A stretch of 64,000 bases of DNA from Orychophragmus violaceus (Eukaryota > Streptophyta > Magnoliopsida > Brassicales > Brassicaceae): positions 102,663,503 through 102,727,502 of the forward strand of contig CM058230.1 in the NCBI GenBank assembly GCA_030180135.1. Direction: 5' to 3'. How positions within the stretch are numbered: position 1 is the first letter of the stretch; each line of letters begins with the position of its first letter. Below are positions 1 through 10,500 of this stretch, in pieces. Position numbers and translations under genes: made by a program. The notes below the pieces were generated by a model. That model was not told the origin of the DNA and ran no database searches. It saw only the letters and a program-made list of their open reading frames with translations.

Positions 1-398
1 GGCCTTACAGTGTGAGGGTGTCTACTTTTGCGTGGGTAAGACGGTTTGTGATTCATAAATGTCATTGGGAGTCCCAGACATTAATGATTACATGACTGTA
101 TAGTCTGGTTTTCTTGACTAGGCCATCGGGAGTCCCGGGCCTTGAGACATCAGAGTGGATTGGGCCTCGGGCCCAGATTCACAACCAAGAGTTATATCAC
201 GGATATAATTAGCCGACATAGGGCTTACCGATATAAGCTAAGGTTGGGTGATGGCCAGTGGCCCACTTTGATCTTAGTTATATGTGGATCTTGGAATCAT
301 TATGTTCTTTTGAGGATAACTAATGTTATTGAATATAATGCAAGATTAATCATATTGAACATATTAACTAATAACCTTTTTTATATTCTATTTCAGCT

Positions 399-3300
399 AT
401 GACTACTACAAGCACTCAAAACACATTCTCAATCCGGTCTGTTCTCGAGAAGGAGAAGCTGACTGGAACGAACTTGCTGACGTGGTCAAGGAACTTGAGG
501 CTGGTTCTCAAGCAGGAGAAGAAGGATTATGTCCTTCGTGATCCCCTCCCCGAGAGGCCTCCTAACAATGCCGCCAGGACTCTGCATAATGCTTGGGAAA
601 AGCATTCGTCGGATGAAAATGATGTCTATTGCCTGATGTTGGCGACAATGACTGCTGAGCTGCAAATGCAGTTCGAGAGTGTGTTGTCACCCATCGAGAT
701 AATGGCAAGCCTGAAATCGCTTTTTCAGGAGCAAGCAAGGACTGAGAGGTTTCAGACAGTTAAGAACCTCTTAGACTGTAAGTTGGCTGCAAATGCGGCA
801 GTGAGTCCTCATGTCTTGAAGATGATGGGTTATCTCGATCATCTTCAGAAACTCGACTGCCCTATCAGCCAGGAACTTGCCTGCGACATCGTTCTGCAGT
901 CTTTACCTACAAGCTATGATCAGTTCATCCTGAACTTCAATATGCATGGCTTGAGTAAGACATTGCCTGAGCTTCACGGAATGCTCAAGACTGCAGAGCC
1001 CAACTTGAGGAAAACCGCCAAGGACCCCAATGTGCTTATGGTGCAAAAGGGCAAGGGCTTTAAGAAATCCTCTGCCAAGGACAAGGGAAAGGCTAAGGCT
1101 GTTCAAGTCTCGGACAAGGACATGCCAAAGCCCAAGCCCAAATCCAAGGCTGGGCCTACTGACATCTGCAGGTTCTGTAAAGAACCAGGGCATTGGAGGA
1201 GAGAATGTAAGAAATTTCTGGAAGGTCTAAAGGAATTGAAGAAGAAGACTTTCGAGACTTCTTCATCAGGTATTTTTGTTATAGAAGTTAATACAACTAC
1301 TTCTGATAATACCTCATGGGTTATGGATACTGGTTGTGGGGCTCATATTTGTACTAATATGCAGGCACTCAGCAACAGTAGGAGGCTGAAGCAAGGACAA
1401 GTGGAGCTACGAGTTGGGAATGGAGAGAAAGTTCCTGCACTAGCTGTAGGCACATACTTGTTGTCTTTACCTTCGGAATTGGTTTTAGAACTCAATAATT
1501 GTTATTTTGTACCTGCGATAAGCAGAAATATTATTTCAATTTCTTTGTTGGATTTGGAAGGTTATGATTTTTCAGTAAAGAATAAATTATGTTCCTTCAA
1601 TCGCAACAATTTGTTCTATGGTTGTGCCCCTCTTACGAATGGGCTTTACATACTTGATCAATCCGCGCCAATTTATAACATTAATACCAAACGGTTCAAA
1701 CCTAATGAGGAGAACCGAACGTTTCTATGGCATTGTCGTTTAGGGCACATCAGCGAGAAACGCATCAAGAGGCTCCATTCGAATGGACTTCTTGGCTCAT
1801 TTGACTTTGAGTCATGTGAGAAATGCGAATCCTGCATGATGGGCAAAATGACACGGGCCCCCTTTAATAAACCTAACGAGAGGGCCAGTGACTTATTGGG
1901 CCTGACACACACTGATGTGTGTGGCCCAATGTCCACAAATGCAAGAGGAAACTATCAGTACTTCATTACCTTCACTGATGATTTCAGTAGGTATGGATAT
2001 GTTTATTTGATGAAACATAAGTCTGAATCATTTGAGAAATTCAGAGAATTCCAAAATGAAGTACAGAACCAACTTGGCAAAAGCATTAAGGCTCTTCGGT
2101 CCGACCGAGGAGGAGAATACTTAAGCCAAGAATTCAGTGATCATCTGAGAGAGTGTGGGATCGTATCCCAACTCACTCCTCCTGGAACACCACAATGGAA
2201 TGGTGTGTCTGAGAGGAGAAATCGGACCCTATTGGATATGGTTCGATCTATGATGAGTCACACAGACCTTCCAATATCCCTTTGGGGATATGCTCTGCTA
2301 ACAGCAGTGTTCACTCTAAATAGAGCGCCATCGAAAGCAGTAGCAAAGACACCATATGAATTATGGACTGGAGTGGCTCCAGTGCTGTCTTATCTTAGAA
2401 TTTGGGGTTGTGAAGCCTATGTCAAGAGATTAATCTCAGACAAGCTTACACCAAAGTCTGATAAATGCTACTTCATTGGTTATCTGAAAGAAACCAAGGC
2501 TTATTACTTCTATCTACGTTCCGAGAACAAGATATTTGTTGCCCGGGATTGTAACTTTCTTGAGAGGGAGTTTCTCTCTAAGAAAGATAGTGGGAGTAAG
2601 GTACTGCTTGAAGAAATTCAAGAAGAGCAGGATACTGCTCAACCTGAAGAGGAAGAGCAGCAGGAGGACCTACAAGAAATTGTAGTGCCTGAACCTGTAG
2701 TACCTGAAGTTCGAAGATCCGGGAGGATCCGTCACGAACCCGAGAGATATCAAGGATTCCTCGTGACTGACTGTCATGATCTTCTGATCATTGATGGTGA
2801 TGAACCATCGAACTTCAATCAAGCCATGATGGGCCCAGATTCCTCTAAGTGGCGTAAGGCCACTGATTCCGGAATGGACTCCATGTCGGTCAACCAAGTG
2901 TTTTCGTTGGTTGACTTACCCGCTGGTGTAAAAGCCATCGAGTGCAAATGGATCTTCAAGAAGAAGATTGACGTGGATGGAAATGTCCAGATTTATAAAG
3001 CCAGGTTGGTGGCAAAAGGTTTCAGACAAGTTCACGGTGTGGATTACGATGAAACCTATTCCCCAGTGGCTATGATGAAATCTATTCGGATTCTACTAGC
3101 AACTGCAGCTTTTCATGATTATGAAATTTGGCAGATGGACGTGAAAACCGCCTTCCTGAATGGAATTCTGGAAGAGGATGTGTATATGACACAACCTGAC
3201 GGTTACATAGATCCAAAGAATGCTGGGAAAGTATGCAAGCTTCATAAATCCATTTATGGATTGAAGCAAGCATCGAGGAGCTGGAATCTTCGTTTTGATG

Positions 3301-4376
3301 AAGCGATCAAGCAATTTGACTTCATCAGAAACGAAGAAGAACAATGCGTGTATAAGAAAACTAGTGGGAGCAAGATAGTATTTCTTATTCTGTATGTCGA
3401 TGACATACTGCTTCTCGGAAACGACGTTCCAATGCTAAAGTCGGTAAAGGACTGGCTTGGAAGTTGTTTTTCCATGAAATACATGGGTGAAGCCGCATAC
3501 GTTCTTGGAATCAGGATCTACCGAGATAGATCTAAAAGGCTGATAGGCTTGTGTCAAGATTCATACATTGACAAAGTCCTACAGAGATTCAGCATGAAAG
3601 ATTCCAAGAAGGGCTTCACGCCAATGGTACATGGCACAACGCTAAGCAAGAAGTAGAGCCCCACGACGGCTGCTGAGCTTGAGCGCATGAAGAATATTCC
3701 TTATGCATCTGCAATAGGATCTGTCATGTATGCCATGATCTGTACTCGTCCTGATGTTGCTTATGCATTGAGCATGACGAGTAGATACCAGTCAAATCCA
3801 GGTGAAAACCATTGGATTGCCGTCAAGAATATCCTGAAGTATCTAAGACATACTAAGGATAAGTTCTTGGTGTACGGTGGAAGTGATGTGCTTGAAGTCA
3901 GTGGATTCACGGACGCAAGTTTCCAGACAGACCAAGATGATTTCCGGTCACAGTCCGGTTATATCTTTTGTCTGAATGGCGGTGCAATCAGTTGGAGAAG
4001 CTCCAAGCAAGACACCGTTGCTGATTCCACTACAGAAGCTGAATATATCGCCGCTTCAGAAGCTGCGAAGGAAGCTGTTTGGATACGAAAGTTCATTATT
4101 GAACTAGGTGTGATACCAAATGCGGCTGAGCCTCTGGCACTGTTTTGTGATAACAATGGTGCTATTGCTCAGGCAAAGGAACCAAGATCACACCAGAAAT
4201 CCAAGCATGTTCTAAGAAGATTTCACTTGATACGTGACATCATTAATAGAAAGGAAATCAAGATCAGCCGAGTTCAAACAGATGATAACGTCGCTGATCC
4301 ATTGACAAAGCCACTCCCAAGACCTAAGCTCGAGTTCCTAACTGAAGCTGTAGGCATTAGAAACATTGAAATGTAA
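399..4376 (+). pseudogene. Copia-1 gag-pol polyprotein, one internal stop
   Basis: Single frame of 1325 codons with one TAG at 3654-3656 between reverse transcriptase and RNase H. Domain order is that of Ty1/copia. Gag comes first, with a CCHC knuckle C257-x2-C260-x4-H265-x4-C270. The protease follows (D310-T-G). The integrase has an HH-CC domain near residues 443-483 and catalytic D506, D569 and E605, which gives D-x62-D-x35-E. The reverse transcriptase has YVDD at 999-1002, and RNase H starts near residue 1150 (FTDAS). The stop falls where Copia-2 has a glutamine codon, so a C-to-T change is likely. Apart from this stop the frame is open, so the copy is young. Readthrough cannot be excluded, but the family relative has no stop there. 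Confidence 0.93.
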
Positions 4377-5212
4377 TCTAAATTTGAGTGGGAGTTTGAG
4401 GGCTTTATTTAGTTATTGATATGTTCTTGTAAAACATTTATGATGTTTAATGAAATTATTATTTCAAGATTATTTTAACTGTGATGAAATAATCGTTCCA
4501 AAGTGATATGAACCATTTTATAGGTCATCGAAGTAAGTGACTTGATCTTGAGTCATCAAAGTCATTTAGCTTGATCATGAGACCCTATATTTGATAGATG
4601 GCTTATATCATCCTGTCCCTAGTCGAAGGTTGTTGAAATTGGAACACCAACAACCGTGTGAGACTAGATTGATATGTGACTTATGACAAAGTCTCAGTGT
4701 GTCATAGATGCGCGGCATCAAAGTCAGTACATAGGTGTATGTAGGGTACATACGACCGGACAAGACCCGATTATAAGAACTCTTCAGGATATTTATATCT
4801 GTGTCATAAGAGATTCTTACTACGACTATAGAGTATAGTCCTTAGACCTGAGTTCGCATGCATGTGACTGCACATGAACTAATGCGCTTTGATCATTGTT
4901 TAATGATGTCGTTAAGCGATAGTTATAAGGACCTCGTTTGGGTGTATTATGAAATGAGTAGTTTACAGTGATGGAACAGGACGGGATTTGTCCCTCCAAT
5001 ATAAATGGAGTGAATATCTCTAGGCCAATCGGAGATTTGAATACTGGAAAATGCATGGCCATGCTCAAACGGACTGTCTTGAGTCGTTTGGATTGTCAGT
5101 ATCAAATCAGAGTCCGATGAACATGATTAGCCTCTATAAGGATGACACTCATCTTGCCTTATGACTAATCGAGATATTGAGACAAAAGGATTATGAATAC
5201 AGAGATTCCAGT
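4377..5212 (+). other. Copia-1 3' untranslated region
   Basis: About 840 bases without a credible reading frame, between the polyprotein stop and the polypurine tract. It aligns along its length with the 3' untranslated region of Copia-2 (minus strand, 6690-7507), which suggests it is functional RNA rather than filler. It contains a hairpin at 4619-4667: CTAGTC (4619-4624) pairs with GACTAG (4662-4667), and GGTTGTTG (4628-4635) pairs with CAACAACC (4648-4655). The second stem is kept in Copia-2 with compensating base changes. Confidence 0.7.
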
Positions 5213-5214
5213 AC

Positions 5215-5224
5215 AAGTGGGAGA
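5215..5224 (+). promoter_or_regulatory. Polypurine tract of Copia-1
   Basis: AAGTGGGAGA lies directly before the 3' LTR that starts TGTTGG at 5226. The same ten bases precede the 3' LTR of Copia-2 on the other strand. In LTR retrotransposons this tract primes plus-strand DNA synthesis. Confidence 0.85.
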
Positions 5225-5225
5225 T

Positions 5226-5862
5226 TGTTGGAATTGTGTCCAGTAATCTCGGTACTGTCTCTAGAAAGTAAGAGTATGTCAATGATCAGACATAAGTCAT
5301 ATAATACTGGGGGTCATGATGGCTTGCTAGAGTCCGCTCATGATCTATAAGTCTTGGACTTATTGCCTTTATTATATGATCCCATATGGGTCACACGCCT
5401 AAGCTAACGGGAAAATACGAAGGAACGGTTTAGCAGAAGTACGGTAAAAGTGCTAGGCATTTACTGTACTTAGAGAGACTAAAGGGCCTGATTAAATCCA
5501 AGGGATTTAATTAGAACTGAGAATTGGGCCCAAAATCCCATGAGAACTAGAAGGGATTTTAATGAATAAAATCAGACCTAGCTCTCTAATTTTCTCAGCA
5601 CTTCTGCGCCTCCCTCCTCTCTCTCTGCGCCTCCTCTCTTTTGGTCTAGCAGCCTCTCTTCCCGAAGTGTGCGTGTGTGAGCCTTTGGAGGATCCATCTC
5701 TTGGTGGTTCTGCTGATCTCTGACCCGTACCTTCCATTCCGCTGCATAAACAAGGTAACAGGTGAGATCTATTATGTTTCTAATCAAGAGAACCTAGATC
5801 TGCATGTTTAGTAGGATGAATCAATCTGAGAATTGAATCAGGAGACACTAAACGATCCAACA
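5226..5862 (+). repeat. 3' LTR of Copia-1 (637 bp)
   Basis: Begins TGTTGGAATT and ends GATCCAACA, so the ends are short inverted repeats of TG...CA type. Polypurine tract immediately to the left, Gypsy-2a spacer DNA immediately to the right. Its inner part (5298-5378) folds into a three-way junction shared with Copia-2 and Copia-3. It then carries ATGATCC, GGGTCACAC and CCTAAGC blocks found in all three LTRs. It contains none of the paired TCGATCGA motifs seen in the other two families. Confidence 0.92.
5298..5378 (+). other. Predicted three-way-junction RNA fold in Copia-1 LTR
   Basis: Outer stem CATATAATA (5298-5306) pairs with TATTATATG (5370-5378). The inner stem GGTCATGA (5312-5319) pairs with TCATGATC (5338-5345), with one G-U pair. 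The adjoining hairpin ATAAGTC (5347-5353) pairs with GACTTAT (5357-5363) around loop TTG. The loop of the inner stem contains TTGCTAGA. The equivalent LTR positions in Copia-2 and Copia-3 keep the pairing with different bases, so selection on RNA structure is the simplest reading. Role unknown. Confidence 0.65.
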
Positions 5863-6034
5863 ATTATCCCTTCCAAGCGACCTGAAATGGCCTCTCCCAA
5901 AGCTAAAGTGATATGAAATTATCTCTTCAAAAATCAAGTGATATGAAATTATCCCTTCGAATAAAGCGACCTGAAACGGTCCCTCCGAACCGAATGAACT
6001 GAAATGATCGTCCCAAAACAAGCGACCCAAAACG
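5863..6034 (+). repeat. Degenerate tandem repeat in the Gypsy-2a spacer
   Basis: Irregular units of about 28-35 bp built on phrases such as GCGACCTGAAA, GTGATATGAAATTATC and TCCCTTC. The array resumes after Copia-2 at about 13391-13460 and then decays. The same phrases occur on the other strand in Gypsy-2b at about 36540-36690, so the array belongs to the family and is not host sequence. It sits between pol and the antisense gene. Confidence 0.7.
6030..6034. repeat. Target-site duplication of Copia-2 (AAACG), left copy
   Basis: AAACG at 6030-6034 is repeated at 13386-13390, directly outside the two LTRs of Copia-2. This proves both element boundaries and a single integration event into Gypsy-2a spacer DNA. 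Confidence 0.95.
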
Positions 6035-6676
6035 TGTTGGATCTCCTAGGATCTAGGGTTTGATATATTGAAATTTAACCAACCTCGTTCTTACCTTGTA
6101 CTAGCAACGAAATGAAATGGTGAACGAGATCAGTTGAGCAACGCAGGTGCCTTGCCTCTACCAGATACACACGCACACAAGCTGGAAACGGGATGCTAGT
6201 GCCGGATCAATGGGAATCCTCTGTTTCTGGTGTTTCTGCTCTTCTCACTGAGAAAAACTCGACGGCTCACATTTTTAGGTCGAAACCTTTTAGTTTCATT
6301 CGACCTAAAACATACTTAACGGGCCAGACTTGTTTAAGTCTTAATTTCGAAAAGCCCTTTCGAAACCCGAACTGTGTCGACCGACACACAAGCTGTGTCG
6401 ATCGACACAACACCATTATCTCGATAATAATGTGTATCCAATACACATTAATATGATCATTACCATAATGATCATTCCCATGTCTTAGCTTCCAGTTTGC
6501 TTAGGTGTGTGACCCTATAGGATCATATAATACTGGCAGTAAGTATACAACTTACAGATTGCAAGAGGCTTCTAGCAAAACATTGCAACCTCCCAGTATT
6601 ATACGAATGTCTGATCTCGACACACAACTATCATCAGGAGTGAGTACAAGTGTGATTTCAGGACACTATCCCAACA
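6035..6676 (-). repeat. 3' LTR of Copia-2
   Basis: In element orientation it starts TGTTGGGATAG and ends GATCCAACA. It contains the three-way-junction fold (6526-6603), a pair of palindromes with cores at 6377 and 6398, and the shared ATGATCC, GGGTCACAC and CCTAAGC blocks. Nearly identical to 12744-13385. Confidence 0.95.
6526..6603 (-). other. Predicted three-way-junction RNA fold in Copia-2 LTR
   Basis: On the plus strand the outer stem is 6526-6536 with 6593-6603 (11 pairs, ending ATACTGG with CCAGTAT). The inner stem is 6557-6564 with 6583-6590, which as sense RNA pairs eight bases including one G-U. The hairpin GTAAGT (6539-6544) pairs with ACTTAC (6550-6555). The inner loop in element sense contains TTTGCTAGAAGCC, close to Copia-1 and Copia-3. 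The other LTR copy has the same fold, with one loop base changed at the position matching 6577. Confidence 0.65.
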
Positions 6677-6677
6677 A

Positions 6678-6687
6678 TCTCCCACTT
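6678..6687 (-). promoter_or_regulatory. Polypurine tract of Copia-2
   Basis: Reads AAGTGGGAGA on the minus strand and lies next to the 3' LTR boundary at 6676. Identical to the tract of Copia-1. Confidence 0.85.
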
Positions 6688-6689
6688 GT

Positions 6690-7507
6690 ACTGGAATCAT
6701 CAATTCCTATAATCCTTTTGTCTCTATATCTTGATTTGGCATAAGGCAAGATTAGTGTCATCCTTATTAAGCCAACATCGTGTTTATCGAACTCCTGATC
6801 TCATACTGAACATTACAAACAACTGAACTACAGTTCGTTTGAGTGCAGCCACACATTTTTCTCAGTATTAAATCTTCGATAGGCCTTGAGATATTTATCT
6901 CCCGTTAATCAGGAGGGACAAATCCCATCTTGTTCCATCCCTATTTCAACGCACACTTCATGATATACTTGAACAGTGCCGTTATAGTCGCCAGTTACGG
7001 GTCGACGTTTGACAAAGTCAAAGTGTACCAATTCATATGCAAGAAAGCATGATGAACTCAGGTCTGAGGACTATACTCTATAGTCGTAATGAGAACCTCT
7101 TATGACACAGATATAACTATCTTGTTGACTTCTCATCAGCGGGTCATGTCCTATCATATGTTCACCAACATATATCTATGTGATTGACTGCGATAATCAT
7201 ATCATTGGCTCCATGAAACTTAGCCAACAGTCACCTCACAATCTAGTCTCTCGCGGTTGCCATTGTCCCACTTTGACAACCTCGACTAGGGATAAAACAT
7301 AATTTAAATCATCTATGACTTATAGGGTTTCATGATCATGTCCTCAACTTGATGACCAATAATGTGACATAAACTTATTTTGGGACCATTATTTAGATCA
7401 CAATAAATAATGCTGAAATCAAATTTCATTAAACATATCCAAAAGAATGTTTACAAGAGCGTCTTATTATAACTAAAATAAAACCAAAACTCCCACTAGA
7501 ATCAAGA
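6690..7507 (-). other. Copia-2 3' untranslated region with conserved hairpin
   Basis: About 820 bases without a reading frame. They align with the Copia-1 region 4377-5212. The hairpin at 7243-7289 matches the Copia-1 hairpin: CTAGTC (7243-7248) with GACTAG (7284-7289), and inside it GGTTGCCA (7255-7262) with TGACAACC (7274-7281). In element sense the inner stem is GGTTGTCA with TGGCAACC. Two of its eight pairs differ from Copia-1 by compensating changes and a third became G-U. Confidence 0.65.
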
Positions 7508-10500
7508 TTACATCTTAAGATCTCTAATGCCTACAGAAGTCGTATGAATCTCATGCTTAGGCCTTGGGAGTGACTTAGTCAGAGGATCAGCGACATTCTC
7601 GTCCGTCGGAACTCGGCTGATATTCACATCACCTCTGTTGACGATATCACGAATCAGGTGATATCTCCTCTCTACGTGTTTGGACTTCTGGTGTGACATG
7701 GGTTCTTTCGCCTGAGCAATGGCTCCGTTGTTGTCACAAAACAAAGCCACTAGCTCCAAGATACTTGAAACCACACCAAGTTCATTCATGAAATTCTTGA
7801 TCCAAACAGCTTCCTTTGCCGCTTCTGAAGCAGCAACATATTCAGCTTCCGTCGTGGAATCAGCTACGGTATTCTGCTTAGAGCTCTTCCAGCTCACTGC
7901 ACCGCCATTTAGACAGAAGACATATCCAGATTGTGATCGGAAATCGTCTCTGTCCGTCTGAAAACTCGCATCAGTGAATCCATTCACTACAAGCTCTTCA
8001 CTTCCTCCATACACCAGGAATTTATCCTTAGTACTCAAATACTTGAGAATATTCTTGACAGCTGTCCAGTGAACTTCACCTGGATCAGATTGGTATCTAC
8101 TCGTCATGCTTAACGCGTAAGCTACATCCGGACGAGTGCAGAGCATGGCATACATAATAGATCCTATTGCAGAAGCATAAGGAATCCTATTCATGCGCTC
8201 CCTCTCAGCATGTGTCACCGGACACTGCTTCTTGCTGAGACTAATGCCATGAGACATCGGTATGAAACCCTTCTTGGAATCATGCATCCTGAATCTGTGC
8301 AACACCTTATCAATATAAGTGTCCTGGCACAATCCAATCAGCCTGTTCATTCTATCTCTGTAGATTCTGATTCCAAGAATGTACGCGGCTTCTCCCTTGT
8401 CTTTCATGGAAAAACAACTTCCGAGCCAAGTCTTAACAGACTGAAGCAACGGAACGTCATTACCGAGGAGGAGTATGTCATCGACATACAGTACAAGAAA
8501 CGCAATTCTGCTCCCACTAGTCTTCTTGTAAACACATGGTTCCTCTTCGTTCTTGATAAAACCAAATTGTTTTACTGTTTCATCAAAACGAAGATTCCAA
8601 CTACGTGATGCTTGCTTCAACCCATAAATGGATTTATGAAGCTTGCATACCTTCCCAGCGTTCTTAGGATCAACAAAACCTTCAGGTTGTGCCATATACA
8701 CATCCTCTTCCAGAATACCATTCAGGAATGCGGTTTTGACATCCATCTGCCAAATATCATAGTCATAATGAGCGGCAATTGCTAGAAGAATCCGAATGGA
8801 TTTAAGCATAGCGACTGGGGAATAGGTTTCATCATAGTCAATACCATGAATTTGCTTGAAACCTTTAGCCACCAACCTCGATTTGTAAATCTGTACATTG
8901 CCATCCACGTCGATCTTCTTCTTGAAGATCCATTTACACTCAATGGCTTTTGCACCATTAGGTAAATCGACCAAGGACCATACTTGGTTTTCTGACATGG
9001 ATCCCATTTCGGATTTAGAGGCTCCAAGCCATTTTTCGGAGTCCGGGCCCATCATTGCTTCCACAAAGTTCGCTGGTTCGTCACTATCAATGATCATCAG
9101 ATCATTGGAATTGGTCACGAGAAATCCATAGTATCTCCCGGGTTCGTGACGGATCCTTCCGGATCTGCGAACTTCAGGCTCCACAGGCGCCGGTTCCACA
9201 GAACTTTGTGGATCCAACTGCTTCTCTTCCTCAGCAGGTTGAGCAGTCTCCTGTGCATCTCGAATTTCTTCAAGATGTACTTTAATCCCACTGTTTTTCT
9301 TAGAGAGAAACTCCCTCTCAAGAAAAGAACAGTCCCGAGCAACAAATACTTTGTTCTCAGATTGGTTGTAAAAGTAGTATGCCTTGGTTTCCCTAGGATA
9401 ACCAACAAAGTAGCATTTATCTAATTTGGGTGCGAGCTTGTCAGAGATTAAATGTTTGACATAAGCCTCACATCCCCAAATCCTCAGGAAAGACAGACTA
9501 GGAATGTTCCCAGTCCACAATTCATGTGGTGTCTTTTCCACTGATTTAGATGGTACCCTATTTAGTGTAAACGCAGACGTTTCTAGAGCGTATCCCCAAA
9601 AGGATAATGGAAGATTTGAATGACTCATCATAGACCGAACCATATCCAATAAGGTTCGATTCCTCCTCTCTGACACTCCATTCCATTGGGGTGTTCCCGG
9701 AGGAGTGAGTTATGAAATAATTCCACACTCGCTCAGATAGTCGCTGAACTCTTGACTCAAGTATTCTCCTCCGCGATCCGATCGCAGAACTTTAATACTT
9801 TTGCCAAGTTGGTTTTGTACTTCATTCTTAAATTCCTTGAATCTATCAAAGGATTCTGACTTGTGTCTCATCAAATAGACATAGCCATATCTACTGAAAT
9901 CATCAGTGAAGGTAATGAAGTACTTGTAATTTCCTCTGGCAACAATACTCATCGGCCCACATACATCAGTATGAACAAGGCCCAATAAGTCACCGGCCCT
10001 TTCATTCGGTTTGTTGAAAGGGGCTCTAGCCATTTTGCCCATCAAACAAGATTCGCATTTCTCACATGATTCAAAATCAAATGAGCCCAGAAGCCCATTT
10101 TGATGGAGCCTTTGGATGCGTTTCTCATTGATATGGCCCAAACGACAATGCCATAAGAAAGTCGGGTTTTCATCATTTGACTTAAACCGCTTTGTATTTA
10201 TGTTAAAGTTAGGCATTTCTTGGTTTAAAACATATAACCCATTATCTAATGAGGCGCTACCATAAAACGTACCATCACGATTAAAAGAACAAACTTTATT
10301 CTTAACAGCAAAATCAAAACCTTCCAAATCCAATACGGAAACTGAAATTATGTTTCTGCTAATCGCAGGTACAAAGTAGCAATTATTCAAAGTTAAAACC
10401 ATGCCCGAAGGTAAAGACAAATCGTAGGTGCCTACGGCCAGTGCAGCAACCTTAGCTCCATTCCCGACCCGTAGCTCTACTTGTCCTTTCTTCAGCGTTC

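Larger units (their letters stand above)
1..5862 (+). mobile_element. Copia-1: LTR retrotransposon, 5' end outside the window
   Basis: Ty1/copia element read on the plus strand: 5' untranslated leader (1-398), one gag-pol frame, a long 3' untranslated region, a polypurine tract and a 3' LTR ending in CA at 5862. The 5' LTR and primer-binding site lie left of the window. The leader aligns with the leader of Copia-2 (minus strand, 11471-11660), including the stretch around GGTTGGGTGATGG, so the two are related families. DNA right of 5862 matches the internal spacer of Tat-like Gypsy elements, so Copia-1 sits inside Gypsy-2a. The expected 5-bp target duplication, ATTAT at 5863-5867, cannot be checked because the left flank is missing. 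Confidence 0.93.

Noticed and set aside
142..402. Open frame of 86 codons in the Copia-1 leader
   Set aside because: Not kept in the aligned Copia-2 leader, and composition is not coding-like.
6527..6602. CAGTATTAT repeats in the Copia-2 LTR, similar to the YAGTATTAY motif bound by VANC proteins of VANDAL transposons
   Set aside because: They occur as the two arms of one stem, change together in Copia-3 (ACACTAG/CTAGTGT) and are not clustered, so base pairing explains them better.
6631..6637. CTGATGA in the Copia-2 LTR (minus strand), possible hammerhead ribozyme core as in plant retrozymes
   Set aside because: The required GAAA box and the cleavage triplet with matching stems are not in the right places, and the three-way junction found in this LTR lies elsewhere and lacks the hammerhead core.
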